From Bacteroidota bacterium (GTDB lineage Bacteria > Bacteroidota > Bacteroidia > B-17B0 > Aurantibacillaceae): DNA of 64,000 nucleotides. The stretch covers positions 124,001 through 188,000 of the forward strand of contig JADBXZ010000012.1 in NCBI GenBank assembly GCA_020403265.1. The letters run 5' to 3'. Made by a program: the position numbers and the translations under genes. The notes below the pieces were generated by a model that ran no database searches, was not told where the DNA came from, and saw only the letters and a list, made by a program, of their open reading frames with translations. Positions 1-7,583 of the stretch are shown one piece after another (position 1 is the first letter of the stretch; each line of letters starts with the position of its first letter).

Positions 1-579
1 ATTGAGTTTCAATTTCCATTTGGCTTTAAAGAATTAGAAGGTATCCATTCCCGCTCAGATTTTGATTTAAAGCAACACGAAGAACACAGCGGTAAAAAAT
101 TACAATACTTTGATGTTGAAGAAAATAAATCTTATGTGCCGTATGTAGTAGAAACAAGTGTTGGTTTAGATAGATTGTTCCTGTCAATTTTAAGCGCTGC
201 ATACAAAGAAGAGCTATTAGAAAATGGTGAAACACGCGTCGTGTTGAGTTTACCACCTGCATTAGCGCCAACTAAAGTGGCCATCTTTCCGTTAGTTAAA
301 AAAGACGGATTACCTGAGTTAGCTGAAAAAATTGTTAGCAAACTTAAGTTTGATTTTAATGTTGCTTACGATGAAAAAGACACTGTTGGTAAACGTTACC
401 GTAGACAGGATGCTATTGGCACACCATATTGCATTACTGTTGATCATCAGAGTTTAGAAGATAATTGTGTTACCATTCGAAATAGAGATACCATGCAACA
501 AGAGCGCATAAACATTGATGCATTGCATGCGTATTTAGAAGATAGAGTGACTTTAAAAAGTTTATTGAAACAATTATAA
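1..579 (+). CDS. glyS: Glycyl-tRNA synthetase, C-terminal part (5' end outside window)
   Basis: The reading frame is open from base 1 and ends with TAA at 577-579, giving 192 residues with no start inside the window. It charges tRNA-Gly in the cytoplasm and belongs to the single-chain alpha2 class II type. The class II motif 3 region is visible as VETSVGLDRLFLSIL, with the ATP-binding arginine in GLDR. It is followed by the anticodon-binding domain (ALAPTKVAIFPL to the end), including GKRYRRQDAIGTPYC. The purD start codon lies 3 bases after the stop, so the two are probably co-transcribed. Family assignment is secure; only completeness is lacking. Confidence 0.95.
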   Translation: MEFQFPFGFKELEGIHSRSDFDLKQHEEHSGKKLQYFDVEENKSYVPYVVETSVGLDRLFLSILSAAYKEELLENGETRVVLSLPPALAPTKVAIFPLVKKDGLPELAEKIVSKLKFDFNVAYDEKDTVGKRYRRQDAIGTPYCITVDHQSLEDNCVTIRNRDTMQQERINIDALHAYLEDRVTLKSLLKQL

Positions 580-582
580 ACC

Positions 583-1866
583 ATGAACGTTTTAATTTTA
601 GGCTCAGGTGGCCGCGAACACGCCTTTGCATGGAAAATTGCTCAAAGTAAATTGTTGAATAATTTATACATCGCGCCGGGTAATGCAGGTACTGCCAACT
701 GCGGTACCAATGTAAATATTGCCGTTACAGATTTTGAAGCCATCAAAAATTTAGTTTGGGAAAAAGATATTAATTTAGTTTTAGTTGGCCCCGAAGATCC
801 TTTAGTTAAAGGCGTTCACGATTTCTTTTTAAACGATGATGTATTAAAAGACATTCCCGTTATTGGTCCTAAAAAAGATGGTGCACAATTAGAGGGAAGC
901 AAAGATTTCAGCAAACAGTTTATGCAGCGCTATAAAGTGCCAACAGCACAATATGCAACGTTTACTAAAGAAACACTTGAACAAGGTTGTCAGTTTTTAG
1001 AATCCTTAAAACCACCTTATGTTCTTAAAGCAGATGGCTTAGCTGCGGGAAAAGGTGTCCTAATTTTGAATCAATTGCAGGAGGCTAAAGAAGAATTAAA
1101 GTCAATGCTGCTTGAAGCTAAATTCGGAAATGCAAGTTCGAAAGTTGTGATTGAAGAATTTTTGCACGGCATTGAACTATCGGTATTTGTTTTAACTGAT
1201 GGCATTAGCTATAAATTATTACCTTCTGCTAAAGATTATAAAAGGATCGGTGAAGGCGATACCGGGCTTAATACCGGCGGAATGGGCGCTGTCAGTCCGG
1301 TGCCTTTTGCAGACAATACTTTTCTTTCTAAAGTTGAAGAAAGAATTGTAAAACCAACCATCGAAGGTTTAAACAAAGAAGGAATTGATTACAGAGGATT
1401 TATTTTTATTGGCTTAATGAATTGTGGTGGGGAACCATATGTAATTGAATACAATTGCCGAATGGGCGACCCAGAAACAGAAGTTGTTATTCCAAGAATA
1501 GAAAGTGATTTCTTAGATTTATTGGTTGGTGTTGGGAATCAATGTTTGGAAGAAAAAGTTTATAAAACGTCAGAAAACACTGCTACAACCGTTGTACTAG
1601 TAAGTGGTGGTTATCCTGAGGATTTTAGTAAAGGTTACGAAATATCAGGTTTAAATGAGGTGAAAGAATCGCTTGTTTTTCACTCAGGCACTAAGTTTGA
1701 AGGTGAAAAAGTGGTTACAAACGGAGGAAGAGTTTTTGCGCTTACCAGTTTTGGAAACACAATTGAATCTGCGGCAAAAAAGTCTTTCAGTTCGGCAGAA
1801 AAAATTCATTACACAAATAAATATTACAGGAGAGATATCGGAAGAGACCTGATTAACTTCTTCTAG
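583..1866 (+). CDS. purD: Phosphoribosylamine--glycine ligase (GAR synthetase)
   Basis: This ATP-grasp enzyme joins glycine to 5-phosphoribosylamine in de novo purine synthesis. Its 427 residues match the usual family length. Visible motifs are the N-terminal GSGGREHA (residues 7-14), the ATP-grasp segment KADGLAAGKGV (about 150), NTGGMGAVSP (about 230) and EYNCRMGDPETEVV (about 290) with metal-binding acidic residues. The ATG sits 3 bases after the glyS stop, so it is read with glyS. No other pur gene is in the window. The call is secure. Confidence 0.97.
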   Translation: MNVLILGSGGREHAFAWKIAQSKLLNNLYIAPGNAGTANCGTNVNIAVTDFEAIKNLVWEKDINLVLVGPEDPLVKGVHDFFLNDDVLKDIPVIGPKKDGAQLEGSKDFSKQFMQRYKVPTAQYATFTKETLEQGCQFLESLKPPYVLKADGLAAGKGVLILNQLQEAKEELKSMLLEAKFGNASSKVVIEEFLHGIELSVFVLTDGISYKLLPSAKDYKRIGEGDTGLNTGGMGAVSPVPFADNTFLSKVEERIVKPTIEGLNKEGIDYRGFIFIGLMNCGGEPYVIEYNCRMGDPETEVVIPRIESDFLDLLVGVGNQCLEEKVYKTSENTATTVVLVSGGYPEDFSKGYEISGLNEVKESLVFHSGTKFEGEKVVTNGGRVFALTSFGNTIESAAKKSFSSAEKIHYTNKYYRRDIGRDLINFF

Positions 1867-1923
1867 AAATTTGAGATTTTGTACTTTAAGGTTTTCAATA
1901 AATGCAAATTTTTTTAAGACAAA

Positions 1924-2286
1924 CTATAAATCAACGATTGTATCATTTTTGTAGTAAACACTGTCTTTAACGTTGCCTTTATCATCGTAATTTTTCCAAA
2001 AACCGTTTCTTTTCCCATTTGAGTAGTTGCCTTCCTGCGACCATATCATTTCTGGCCCATTTTTTTTATTTAAAACAACAAACCTAGTGATTATCCAGCG
2101 ACCTTGTTTTAGATTATGACAGTCAGTTACATTAATTGTGTCTTTAGAGCCTCCGAACATTTCCCAAGATTTTCGACAAGGTGCGCTCTTAAGATGAATA
2201 CCCTTTTCTTCGGCTACTTTTGTATTATTAGAGCAAGATTGAATTAAAAACAAAATTACTGTAAAAATATATTTGGTTAGTTTCAT
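1924..2286 (-). CDS. Small YwqK/MORN-like lipoprotein
   Basis: This 120-residue protein starts with a lipoprotein signal (SCSNN, Cys about residue 18). The body holds a KQGRWI segment and the MORN-variant pattern GNYSNGKRNGFWKNY, as found in YwqK-like proteins. It resembles the N-terminal part of the protein encoded just upstream on the same strand: both have an 'IN..D..N.KQG.WI' block followed by a G-Y-G-W repeat. The pair therefore looks like tandem paralogues, with this one a shortened copy. Only 25 bases separate them, so they are probably one transcript. Molecular function is unknown; the outer membrane or periplasm is inferred from the lipobox. Confidence 0.7.
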   Translation of the reverse strand: MKLTKYIFTVILFLIQSCSNNTKVAEEKGIHLKSAPCRKSWEMFGGSKDTINVTDCHNLKQGRWIITRFVVLNKKNGPEMIWSQEGNYSNGKRNGFWKNYDDKGNVKDSVYYKNDTIVDL

Positions 2287-2311
2287 TTTTTACAGATTGA
2301 CAATAAAGAAA

Positions 2312-3202
2312 TTATTTCTCTATCTGTGTATCGCCAATATACTGACCGTCTTTATACATGGCTATCCTGATTAAGATGCCATCCTCGTTATAAATATATG
2401 CCTTGCCTGTCATAAACAAGTTGTCTTTAAACTCTCCGTCTTTAGTTATCTGTTTATTTCGGTTATATAAAATGTGTTGACCATTTAATACAGTTGGCTT
2501 TTTGGTTGCATTATTCGGCATCTCATCTTGCTTAACAACAATTTTTGGAGCATTCTTAATTGGCGCCTCGTTAGTTTTTTGAATAGGTTTTTTAGGCTCG
2601 AATTCTTTGATACTGGCTACATCAACATTTCCATCTGCAAAGTTTTTTTCAGCTTTAATGTCGCCTGTTTCATAATATTCCTTTATTAGACCTGATTCCT
2701 TTCCATTCATAAAATTCCCTTCGATAGCAATCTGCCCATTATCATAGTAATATTTCTGCTGACCTTCCCTTTTGCCGCTTTGATTAAAAACAAACTCATG
2801 TTGTACCTGTCCATTTTCATAATATAATTTATAATTTCCAACCCAGCGATTCATTTTCCAATTCCCTTCTTCACTTATCTTTCCATTCTCATGATACATG
2901 ATTGCATAACCATCAGGTCGGCCATTGTTAAAGGTCAGTTTGTTTTTCATGTTACCATTGCAGTAATATTCTATCCATAAGTCTTTCTTACGATTATCCT
3001 GATATTTCCCCTCCTCTATTTTAGAGTCCGAAGCGTAACATGTTCCGGGTTTGTGTTTTCCAAGTAGAATCCACTTACCCTGTTTTTTATTTTCTCCATC
3101 AACACGATTAATACTATCCCCTTTGTAAACCTCGGGTCCAATTTGTGCGTAAGATGAAGCAGTTATAAAAACTAAAATTATTAATTGTATAAATTTCCTC
3201 AT
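2312..3202 (-). CDS. Secreted MORN-repeat (YwqK-like) protein
   Basis: This 296-residue protein has a signal peptide ending near SSYAQ. It contains at least six MORN-variant repeats of the form 'G.w..g...G..k.Yy.nGqi' (for example YYENGQVQHEF, YYDNGQIAIEGNF, YYETGDIKAEKNF), a Lys/Pro-rich spacer (EPKKPIQKTNEAPIKN) and one more repeat at the C-terminus. In databases such proteins are often labelled 'YwqK family antitoxin', but nothing here supports an antitoxin role. I chose the ATG at 3202 over the in-frame TTG at 3214 because the TTG overlaps a TAnnTTTG promoter box and ATG begins a normal signal peptide (MRKFIQL). Confidence 0.75.
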   Translation of the reverse strand: MRKFIQLIILVFITASSYAQIGPEVYKGDSINRVDGENKKQGKWILLGKHKPGTCYASDSKIEEGKYQDNRKKDLWIEYYCNGNMKNKLTFNNGRPDGYAIMYHENGKISEEGNWKMNRWVGNYKLYYENGQVQHEFVFNQSGKREGQQKYYYDNGQIAIEGNFMNGKESGLIKEYYETGDIKAEKNFADGNVDVASIKEFEPKKPIQKTNEAPIKNAPKIVVKQDEMPNNATKKPTVLNGQHILYNRNKQITKDGEFKDNLFMTGKAYIYNEDGILIRIAMYKDGQYIGDTQIEK

Positions 3203-3211
3203 ACTGATACT

Positions 3212-3219
3212 CAAATGTA
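3212..3219 (-). promoter_or_regulatory. Bacteroidota -7 promoter box TACATTTG
   Basis: On the minus strand TACATTTG fits the TAnnTTTG consensus and ends 9 bases before the ATG of the MORN-repeat gene. No TTG was found at the usual -33 distance. The predicted 5' leader is only a few bases. Confidence 0.4.
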
Positions 3220-3383
3220 ATTAATTAATAACGAACTTCTATCAAAAAATAGCTTAATAAAGAGACATTTAGATAAAACTAAGCCCAAATTCGATGAATT
3301 TATTATCTAGGTTTACGCACAAAGCCTTGTGAAAGTTACAGTTTTTTGCAAGTTTTTAGAAGAAATTCTATTTTTTTGCATAA

Positions 3384-4466
3384 TTACTTGGTAATGAAAG
3401 GAAATTTAACAACTTTAGCTCTAATTCCTTTATCTCTGATAGAAATAAAGATTTCAGTATCAGGTTTAGCAAAAGGAAGCGAAACATAGCCTAATCCAAT
3501 GGCTTTGTTTAATGATGGTGATTGAGTACCAGAAGTTACTTTACCAATAGTTGTTCCATTTGCATCAGTGATAATATAATCATGACGAGGTATACCACGA
3601 TCAACCATTTCAAAACCTACCAATTTTTTTGAAACACCATTGGTTTTATGAGCCTCAATAGCTTGGCTGTTAATGAAATTTTTTGTAAACTTAGTTATCC
3701 AGCCAAGTCCGGCTTCAATTGGTGACGTAGTATCATCAATGTCATTCCCATATAAGCAAAATCCCATCTCTAATCTCAAAGTATCACGTGCTCCAAGTCC
3801 AATAGGCTTAATGCCAAACTCAGCCCCGGCAGCAAAAATGGCATCCCACATGGCTTTAGCGTCCTTGTTCTTTACATAAATCTCAAAGCCTCCGGCTCCG
3901 GTATATCCGGTATTGGATATGATAATGTTTGACAATCCTGCCATTTCGCCAATGCAAAATGTATAATACTCCATCGCGCTTAGATTAACAGCAGTTAACT
4001 TCTGTAAAGCTAAAATAGCTTTTGGCCCCTGAACAGCTAATAAACTCCAATCGTTACTCTCGTTTTGCATATCAACGCCAAAGGTGTTGTGTTTGCTAAT
4101 CCAGTTCCAGTCTTTTTCAATATTGGAGGCATTTACAACTAAAAAATATTCCTTTTCACTTACTCTATAAACCAATAAATCATCTACAATACCACCTTTA
4201 TCATTAGGTAAGCAAGAATATTGCACTTTACCGTCAGTTAATTTTGATGCGTCATTACTAGTCACATATTGAATTAAATCCAAAGCCTTATCACCTTTCA
4301 ACCGAAACTCCCCCATATGACTTACATCAAAAACACCAACACTATTTCTTACGGTTAAATGTTCTTCATTTAATCCGGAATAGGATACCGGCATGTTATA
4401 CCCCGCAAATGGAACCATCTTTGCGCCAAGGGCAATGTGTAAATCGGTTAAGGCTGTAGTTTGCAT
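3384..4466 (-). CDS. gcvT: Aminomethyltransferase (glycine cleavage T-protein)
   Basis: The T-protein of the glycine cleavage system transfers the methylene group from H-protein-bound aminomethyl-lipoate to tetrahydrofolate. It has 360 residues, normal for the family. Visible features are the N-terminal [23 protein letters not shown], the [11 protein letters not shown] stretch containing the conserved catalytic Asp, and the C-terminal [12 protein letters not shown]. The frame is open upstream to 4538, but that extension would run through the hairpin terminator at 4521-4553 and a TATATTTG promoter box, so the ATG at 4466 is the better start. No gcvH or gcvP is nearby. Confidence 0.95.
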   Translation of the reverse strand: MQTTALTDLHIALGAKMVPFAGYNMPVSYSGLNEEHLTVRNSVGVFDVSHMGEFRLKGDKALDLIQYVTSNDASKLTDGKVQYSCLPNDKGGIVDDLLVYRVSEKEYFLVVNASNIEKDWNWISKHNTFGVDMQNESNDWSLLAVQGPKAILALQKLTAVNLSAMEYYTFCIGEMAGLSNIIISNTGYTGAGGFEIYVKNKDAKAMWDAIFAAGAEFGIKPIGLGARDTLRLEMGFCLYGNDIDDTTSPIEAGLGWITKFTKNFINSQAIEAHKTNGVSKKLVGFEMVDRGIPRHDYIITDANGTTIGKVTSGTQSPSLNKAIGLGYVSLPFAKPDTEIFISIRDKGIRAKVVKFPFITK

Positions 4467-4484
4467 AATTATTAATTTAGATTT

Positions 4485-4492
4485 CAAATATA
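4485..4492 (-). promoter_or_regulatory. -7 promoter box TATATTTG for gcvT
   Basis: The minus-strand box TATATTTG ends 18 bases before the gcvT ATG and lies just downstream of the mscL terminator. This fits gcvT as its own transcription unit. Confidence 0.45.
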
Positions 4493-4520
4493 GGTATTGT
4501 GCAGAACAATTGTTAGGTGA

Positions 4521-4553
4521 AAAATAAAAAAGCCGCAAATTATCTGCGGCTTA
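4521..4553 (-). terminator. Rho-independent terminator after mscL
   Basis: AGCCGCA (4531-4537) pairs with TGCGGCT (4545-4551) across a 7-base loop. Read on the minus strand the stem is followed by a T-rich run (TTTTTATTTT). It lies 17 bases past the mscL stop and ahead of the gcvT promoter. Confidence 0.8.
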
Positions 4554-4569
4554 GTTTAGGTTAAGTGTT

Positions 4570-4947
4570 TTACTTTTTTAGTGCATCACGAATTTCCATC
4601 AATAATTTCTCTTGTGTACTAGGCTCTGGTGGTGAAGCTGGCGCAGCTTCTTCCTTTTTCTTTGCTGCATTCATTCCTTTAACGATTAAGAAAAGTACAA
4701 AGGCTATTACTATAAACGAAATAACCGAAGCAATAAACTTACCTACCAGTAACCCTCCCGGCTTCCAAGAAGCAATGTCTTCGGCTCCGGCAGCTTTTAA
4801 AGCAGGTTGCAATAAAATTGGCGTAATAATATCTGCAACCAATGAGTTAACAATTGAGCCGAAAGCTCCACCAATAATAACCCCAACAGCTAAATCAACA
4901 ACGTTTCCTTTCATTACGAAGGACCTAAATTCTTTTATCATTCCCAT
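4570..4947 (-). CDS. mscL: Large-conductance mechanosensitive channel
   Basis: MscL is a homopentameric inner-membrane channel that opens under membrane tension to release solutes during osmotic downshock. The 125 residues carry the N-terminal amphipathic helix ([19 protein letters not shown]), the glycine-rich TM1 ([20 protein letters not shown]), a periplasmic loop, TM2 ([19 protein letters not shown]) and a charged C-terminal tail ([12 protein letters not shown]) ending in a short helix. It starts at ATG 4947; an internal ATG two codons on is possible. It has its own promoter box and a strong terminator. Confidence 0.95.
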   Translation of the reverse strand: MGMIKEFRSFVMKGNVVDLAVGVIIGGAFGSIVNSLVADIITPILLQPALKAAGAEDIASWKPGGLLVGKFIASVISFIVIAFVLFLIVKGMNAAKKKEEAAPASPPEPSTQEKLLMEIRDALKK

Positions 4948-4961
4948 AATTTATTTTTTTG

Positions 4962-4969
4962 CAAATATA
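4962..4969 (-). promoter_or_regulatory. -7 promoter box TATATTTG for mscL
   Basis: TATATTTG on the minus strand ends 14 bases upstream of the mscL ATG. No clear -33 TTG was found. Confidence 0.4.
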
Positions 4970-4998
4970 ATATTCTGTTTATTTAAAAAACTCTAACT

Positions 4999-6000
4999 TT
5001 AATTGTTTCCTAAAACTTTCAATAATTCATCTAGTTTAGGCGTTAAAATTAGCTCTGTTCTTCTGTTTTTCTTTCTGGCCTCTGGTGTTTTTGCTGGATC
5101 CAAAGGGAAAAATTCACCTCTCCCTGCACTGGTTATTCTCTTCGGGTCGATGTTAGCTGCCCCAAGCATAATCTTGGTAACAGATGTTGCTCTGATCACA
5201 CTCAAATCCCAATTATCTTTAATTTCCCCGGCTCCCTTCATTGGCACATCGTCAGTATGACCTTCTACCATAACGTTGATATCCGCATTCTGTTCTAAAA
5301 CCTTAGCCACATTTTTTAAGGCCTCAACTCCTTTAGGCTCAACATTTGTTTTGCCACTTGCAAACAATAAACTTTCGTCCATACTAACGTAAACTTTACC
5401 GTTCTTTTGGGTAATTGTCAATCCCTTACCTTCAAAGGCGGTTAAAGCATCACTTAACTTTTTCTTCAAATCGGCAGTTGCCTGATCTTTTTGCTTAATA
5501 ATGGCCTCTAATTCATTTACGCGTGCTTCTCTTTGTTTGAGTGCTGCAGCCAATGCGTCTAATTCTGCTTGTTGTTTTAATAACTTGGCTTCCAAAGCTT
5601 TTAATTCATCTTGCTTTTTAAGTAATTGTTCCTGCGTCATCTGTAAATCACCGCTTAATCTTGAATTGTCTTTTTCACTACCTGCTAACAATTTGTTTAA
5701 GCGATCCATTAAACTTTGGTTCAACTGATCTAACTTGTCATACTTGCCGGTTAAGTTTCGGTAATTACTGCCAACAATGTTTGTGTCTCGGCGTAAACCT
5801 ACATTCTCCTTTTCATTCTTAACCATTTGCTCTTTTAGCTCGGTAACCTTGGTTTCGCATTCTTGGGCTGATTTTTTAAGGTTAGCCAATTCCGTTTGAG
5901 CTGCATTTTTTTCGGCATTACATTCTTCCAGTTTTCTTGCAGGGACGCAGGAAGATATTAATCCAGCAACTGCTATTATGTATACAAAAGCTTTTTTCAT
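4999..6000 (-). CDS. OmpA-family lipoprotein with long coiled coil
   Basis: This 333-residue protein has a lipobox (LISSC, Cys18). From about residue 20 to 175 it has heptad-rich, charged sequence (KQQAELDALAAALKQREARV) typical of a coiled coil. From about 205 it has an OmpA/MotB C-terminal domain with VMVEGHTDDVP, DLSVIRATSV and GRGEFFPLDP...RKKNRRTEL. The conserved Asp and Arg that bind diaminopimelate in peptidoglycan are present. It probably tethers the outer membrane to peptidoglycan. There is no proton-channel TM segment, so it is not a true MotB stator. It lies 51 bases upstream of mscL on the same strand. Confidence 0.85.
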   Translation of the reverse strand: MKKAFVYIIAVAGLISSCVPARKLEECNAEKNAAQTELANLKKSAQECETKVTELKEQMVKNEKENVGLRRDTNIVGSNYRNLTGKYDKLDQLNQSLMDRLNKLLAGSEKDNSRLSGDLQMTQEQLLKKQDELKALEAKLLKQQAELDALAAALKQREARVNELEAIIKQKDQATADLKKKLSDALTAFEGKGLTITQKNGKVYVSMDESLLFASGKTNVEPKGVEALKNVAKVLEQNADINVMVEGHTDDVPMKGAGEIKDNWDLSVIRATSVTKIMLGAANIDPKRITSAGRGEFFPLDPAKTPEARKKNRRTELILTPKLDELLKVLGNN

Positions 6001-6062
6001 GATAAGGTAAAGATAGTTTTTTTTACCTATTTGGGCTTAGTTGTATACTATCTTTTTAAACA

Positions 6063-6093
6063 TTGTAAATGTTAGTAAATTGCATTATATTTG
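6063..6093 (+). promoter_or_regulatory. Complete Bacteroidota promoter: TTG-N20-TATATTTG
   Basis: The -33 TTG (6063-6065) and the -7 box TATATTTG (6086-6093) are separated by 20 bases, matching the Bacteroidota consensus. The box ends only 5 bases before the ATG at 6099, so the mRNA is predicted to be leaderless or nearly so. Confidence 0.55.
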
Positions 6094-6098
6094 AAATA

Positions 6099-7550
6099 AT
6101 GCGTTTTTATTTGATAATTCTATTCATTCTGGTAAATACCTGTGTTAAAGCAAAATCAAGGCAAGACTCGTTACCGTATCTGAAGTTATTTAAATCCTAC
6201 TCTAATTTAGTTAAATCTAATGTAGATTCTGCTGAAAAAATCAATAATCAACTTGAGGCAATTGCCATCAAGCTAGGCGACAACTATTTTTTATCGTTAT
6301 TTCAATTGAATAATTCCATTTTGGCATATTACCGGAGTGATTTAAAAGGATCTAAACAAAACGCTTATTTGTCCCTTAAAATGGGTAAGCAATATGAAAA
6401 TTACGATGTGCTCATGCGTTCACAAAACATTTTAGGTGCAATCTTTTTTATAGAAGGAGACGTGAATTCCGCTGAAAAATGGTATCTCCAAAAGATCGAA
6501 ACAGCAAAAAGTATAAATGATACCTCAGCAGAAATGGAAACGTATTATAATTTAGGTTTAATTTATGCGCAAACAGGAAAATATTTAGAATCTGCCAACA
6601 CAAGCTTTAAAGCCATTAAATATTTTGAAAGGCGGAAAGACACCGCAAATTTGATTTATCAATATCAATCTATTGGAGTTACATATTTTAATTTGGATGA
6701 CAAACCTAGTTCACTAAGGTACCTTTATAAGGCAGCAAATTTATCAGAAAAGGTAAAGGATTACTATCAGTTAGCCGGAATTTATCTGGATATTTCAACT
6801 TCTTACTTTGATACCAGTTTTGTTATGAATTATGATTCCGTTATAAAATATACAAAACTTGCATCTGATATTTCTACACGTGAAAAAGATGATTTTCATT
6901 ATGCAATTGCATTAAACAGTTATGCTGAGTTTTATTCTAAAACACATCAAGATTTGAAGGCAATAAAAATAGCTAATGAGGCGATGATAATGAATATTAA
7001 AACGGACAGATTATTGGGCCTCACTCAAAATTACGATGTTTTAAGTCGTTCTTATTTGAAATTAAATGATCCTGATTCTGCAATTTATTTCGCTAGAAAA
7101 GGTTACACGGTGGCACTTCAACAAAATCAAAAAGTCAACTTGTTAAGTATTACATTAACTATTTCTCAAGCTTTTGAAAAAAAGAAAAAGTACGACAGCT
7201 CACTCCATTACCATCAATTATATTTTACTTATTATGAAGGCATACAAAAATCGGTACAGTTAAGAGGAATTGCAAAGCAAGAATTGATGTACGAGAAGGA
7301 AAATCAAGACATGTTGAGAGCCAAGGAGCAATTAATTTCTCAAACAAAACTCGAAAAACAAAAACAAATAAATACGATTATAATTATTGCCTCAGTGCTA
7401 CTTAGTGTACTTTTGGTTATTAGCTTTGTTAACTACCGTCAAAAACAAAAAGCAAGTGCGGAAATACAAAACAAAAAAGGATGCTGGAAGAAAAGCAAAA
7501 GGAAATACATGACAGTATTGTTTATGCCAGCAGAATTCAGAGAAGTTTAA
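6099..7550 (+). CDS. TPR membrane protein, C-terminus frameshifted (no SpoIIE domain)
   Basis: This 483-residue protein has a signal peptide (MRFYLIILFILVNTCVKA), several tetratricopeptide repeats (about 40-380), a short coiled coil and one transmembrane helix (about 425-445). The ATG at 6099 is preferred over 6069 because of the signal peptide and the promoter ending at 6093. The annotated end (KKGCWKKSKRKYM...) is out of frame. One extra A in the six-A run at 7473-7478 restores MLEEKQKEIHDSIVYASRIQ and a stop at 7597. That restored tail matches the tails of the TPR proteins ending at 22256 and 23682. The motif usually leads into a SpoIIE/PP2C phosphatase domain, absent here. Probable sensor or scaffold; ligand unknown. 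Confidence 0.75.
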   Translation: MRFYLIILFILVNTCVKAKSRQDSLPYLKLFKSYSNLVKSNVDSAEKINNQLEAIAIKLGDNYFLSLFQLNNSILAYYRSDLKGSKQNAYLSLKMGKQYENYDVLMRSQNILGAIFFIEGDVNSAEKWYLQKIETAKSINDTSAEMETYYNLGLIYAQTGKYLESANTSFKAIKYFERRKDTANLIYQYQSIGVTYFNLDDKPSSLRYLYKAANLSEKVKDYYQLAGIYLDISTSYFDTSFVMNYDSVIKYTKLASDISTREKDDFHYAIALNSYAEFYSKTHQDLKAIKIANEAMIMNIKTDRLLGLTQNYDVLSRSYLKLNDPDSAIYFARKGYTVALQQNQKVNLLSITLTISQAFEKKKKYDSSLHYHQLYFTYYEGIQKSVQLRGIAKQELMYEKENQDMLRAKEQLISQTKLEKQKQINTIIIIASVLLSVLLVISFVNYRQKQKASAEIQNKKGCWKKSKRKYMTVLFMPAEFREV

Positions 7551-7583
7551 TGCCAACAAGTATTTATTTGAAAAAGAAACTAC

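Noticed and set aside
2312-3202. Labelling the MORN-repeat protein as an antitoxin
   Set aside because: The database name comes from YwqK; here it has a signal peptide and no toxin partner.
4565-4996. Plus-strand 143-codon frame over mscL
   Set aside because: It mirrors the mscL coding sequence, which has clear family motifs on the minus strand.
7472-7479. Programmed -1 frameshifting at the six-A run of the first TPR gene
   Set aside because: The zero-frame arrangement is C-AAA-AAA-G, so the P-site tRNA would re-pair on CAA; no stimulatory hairpin is obvious. A missing base is simpler.
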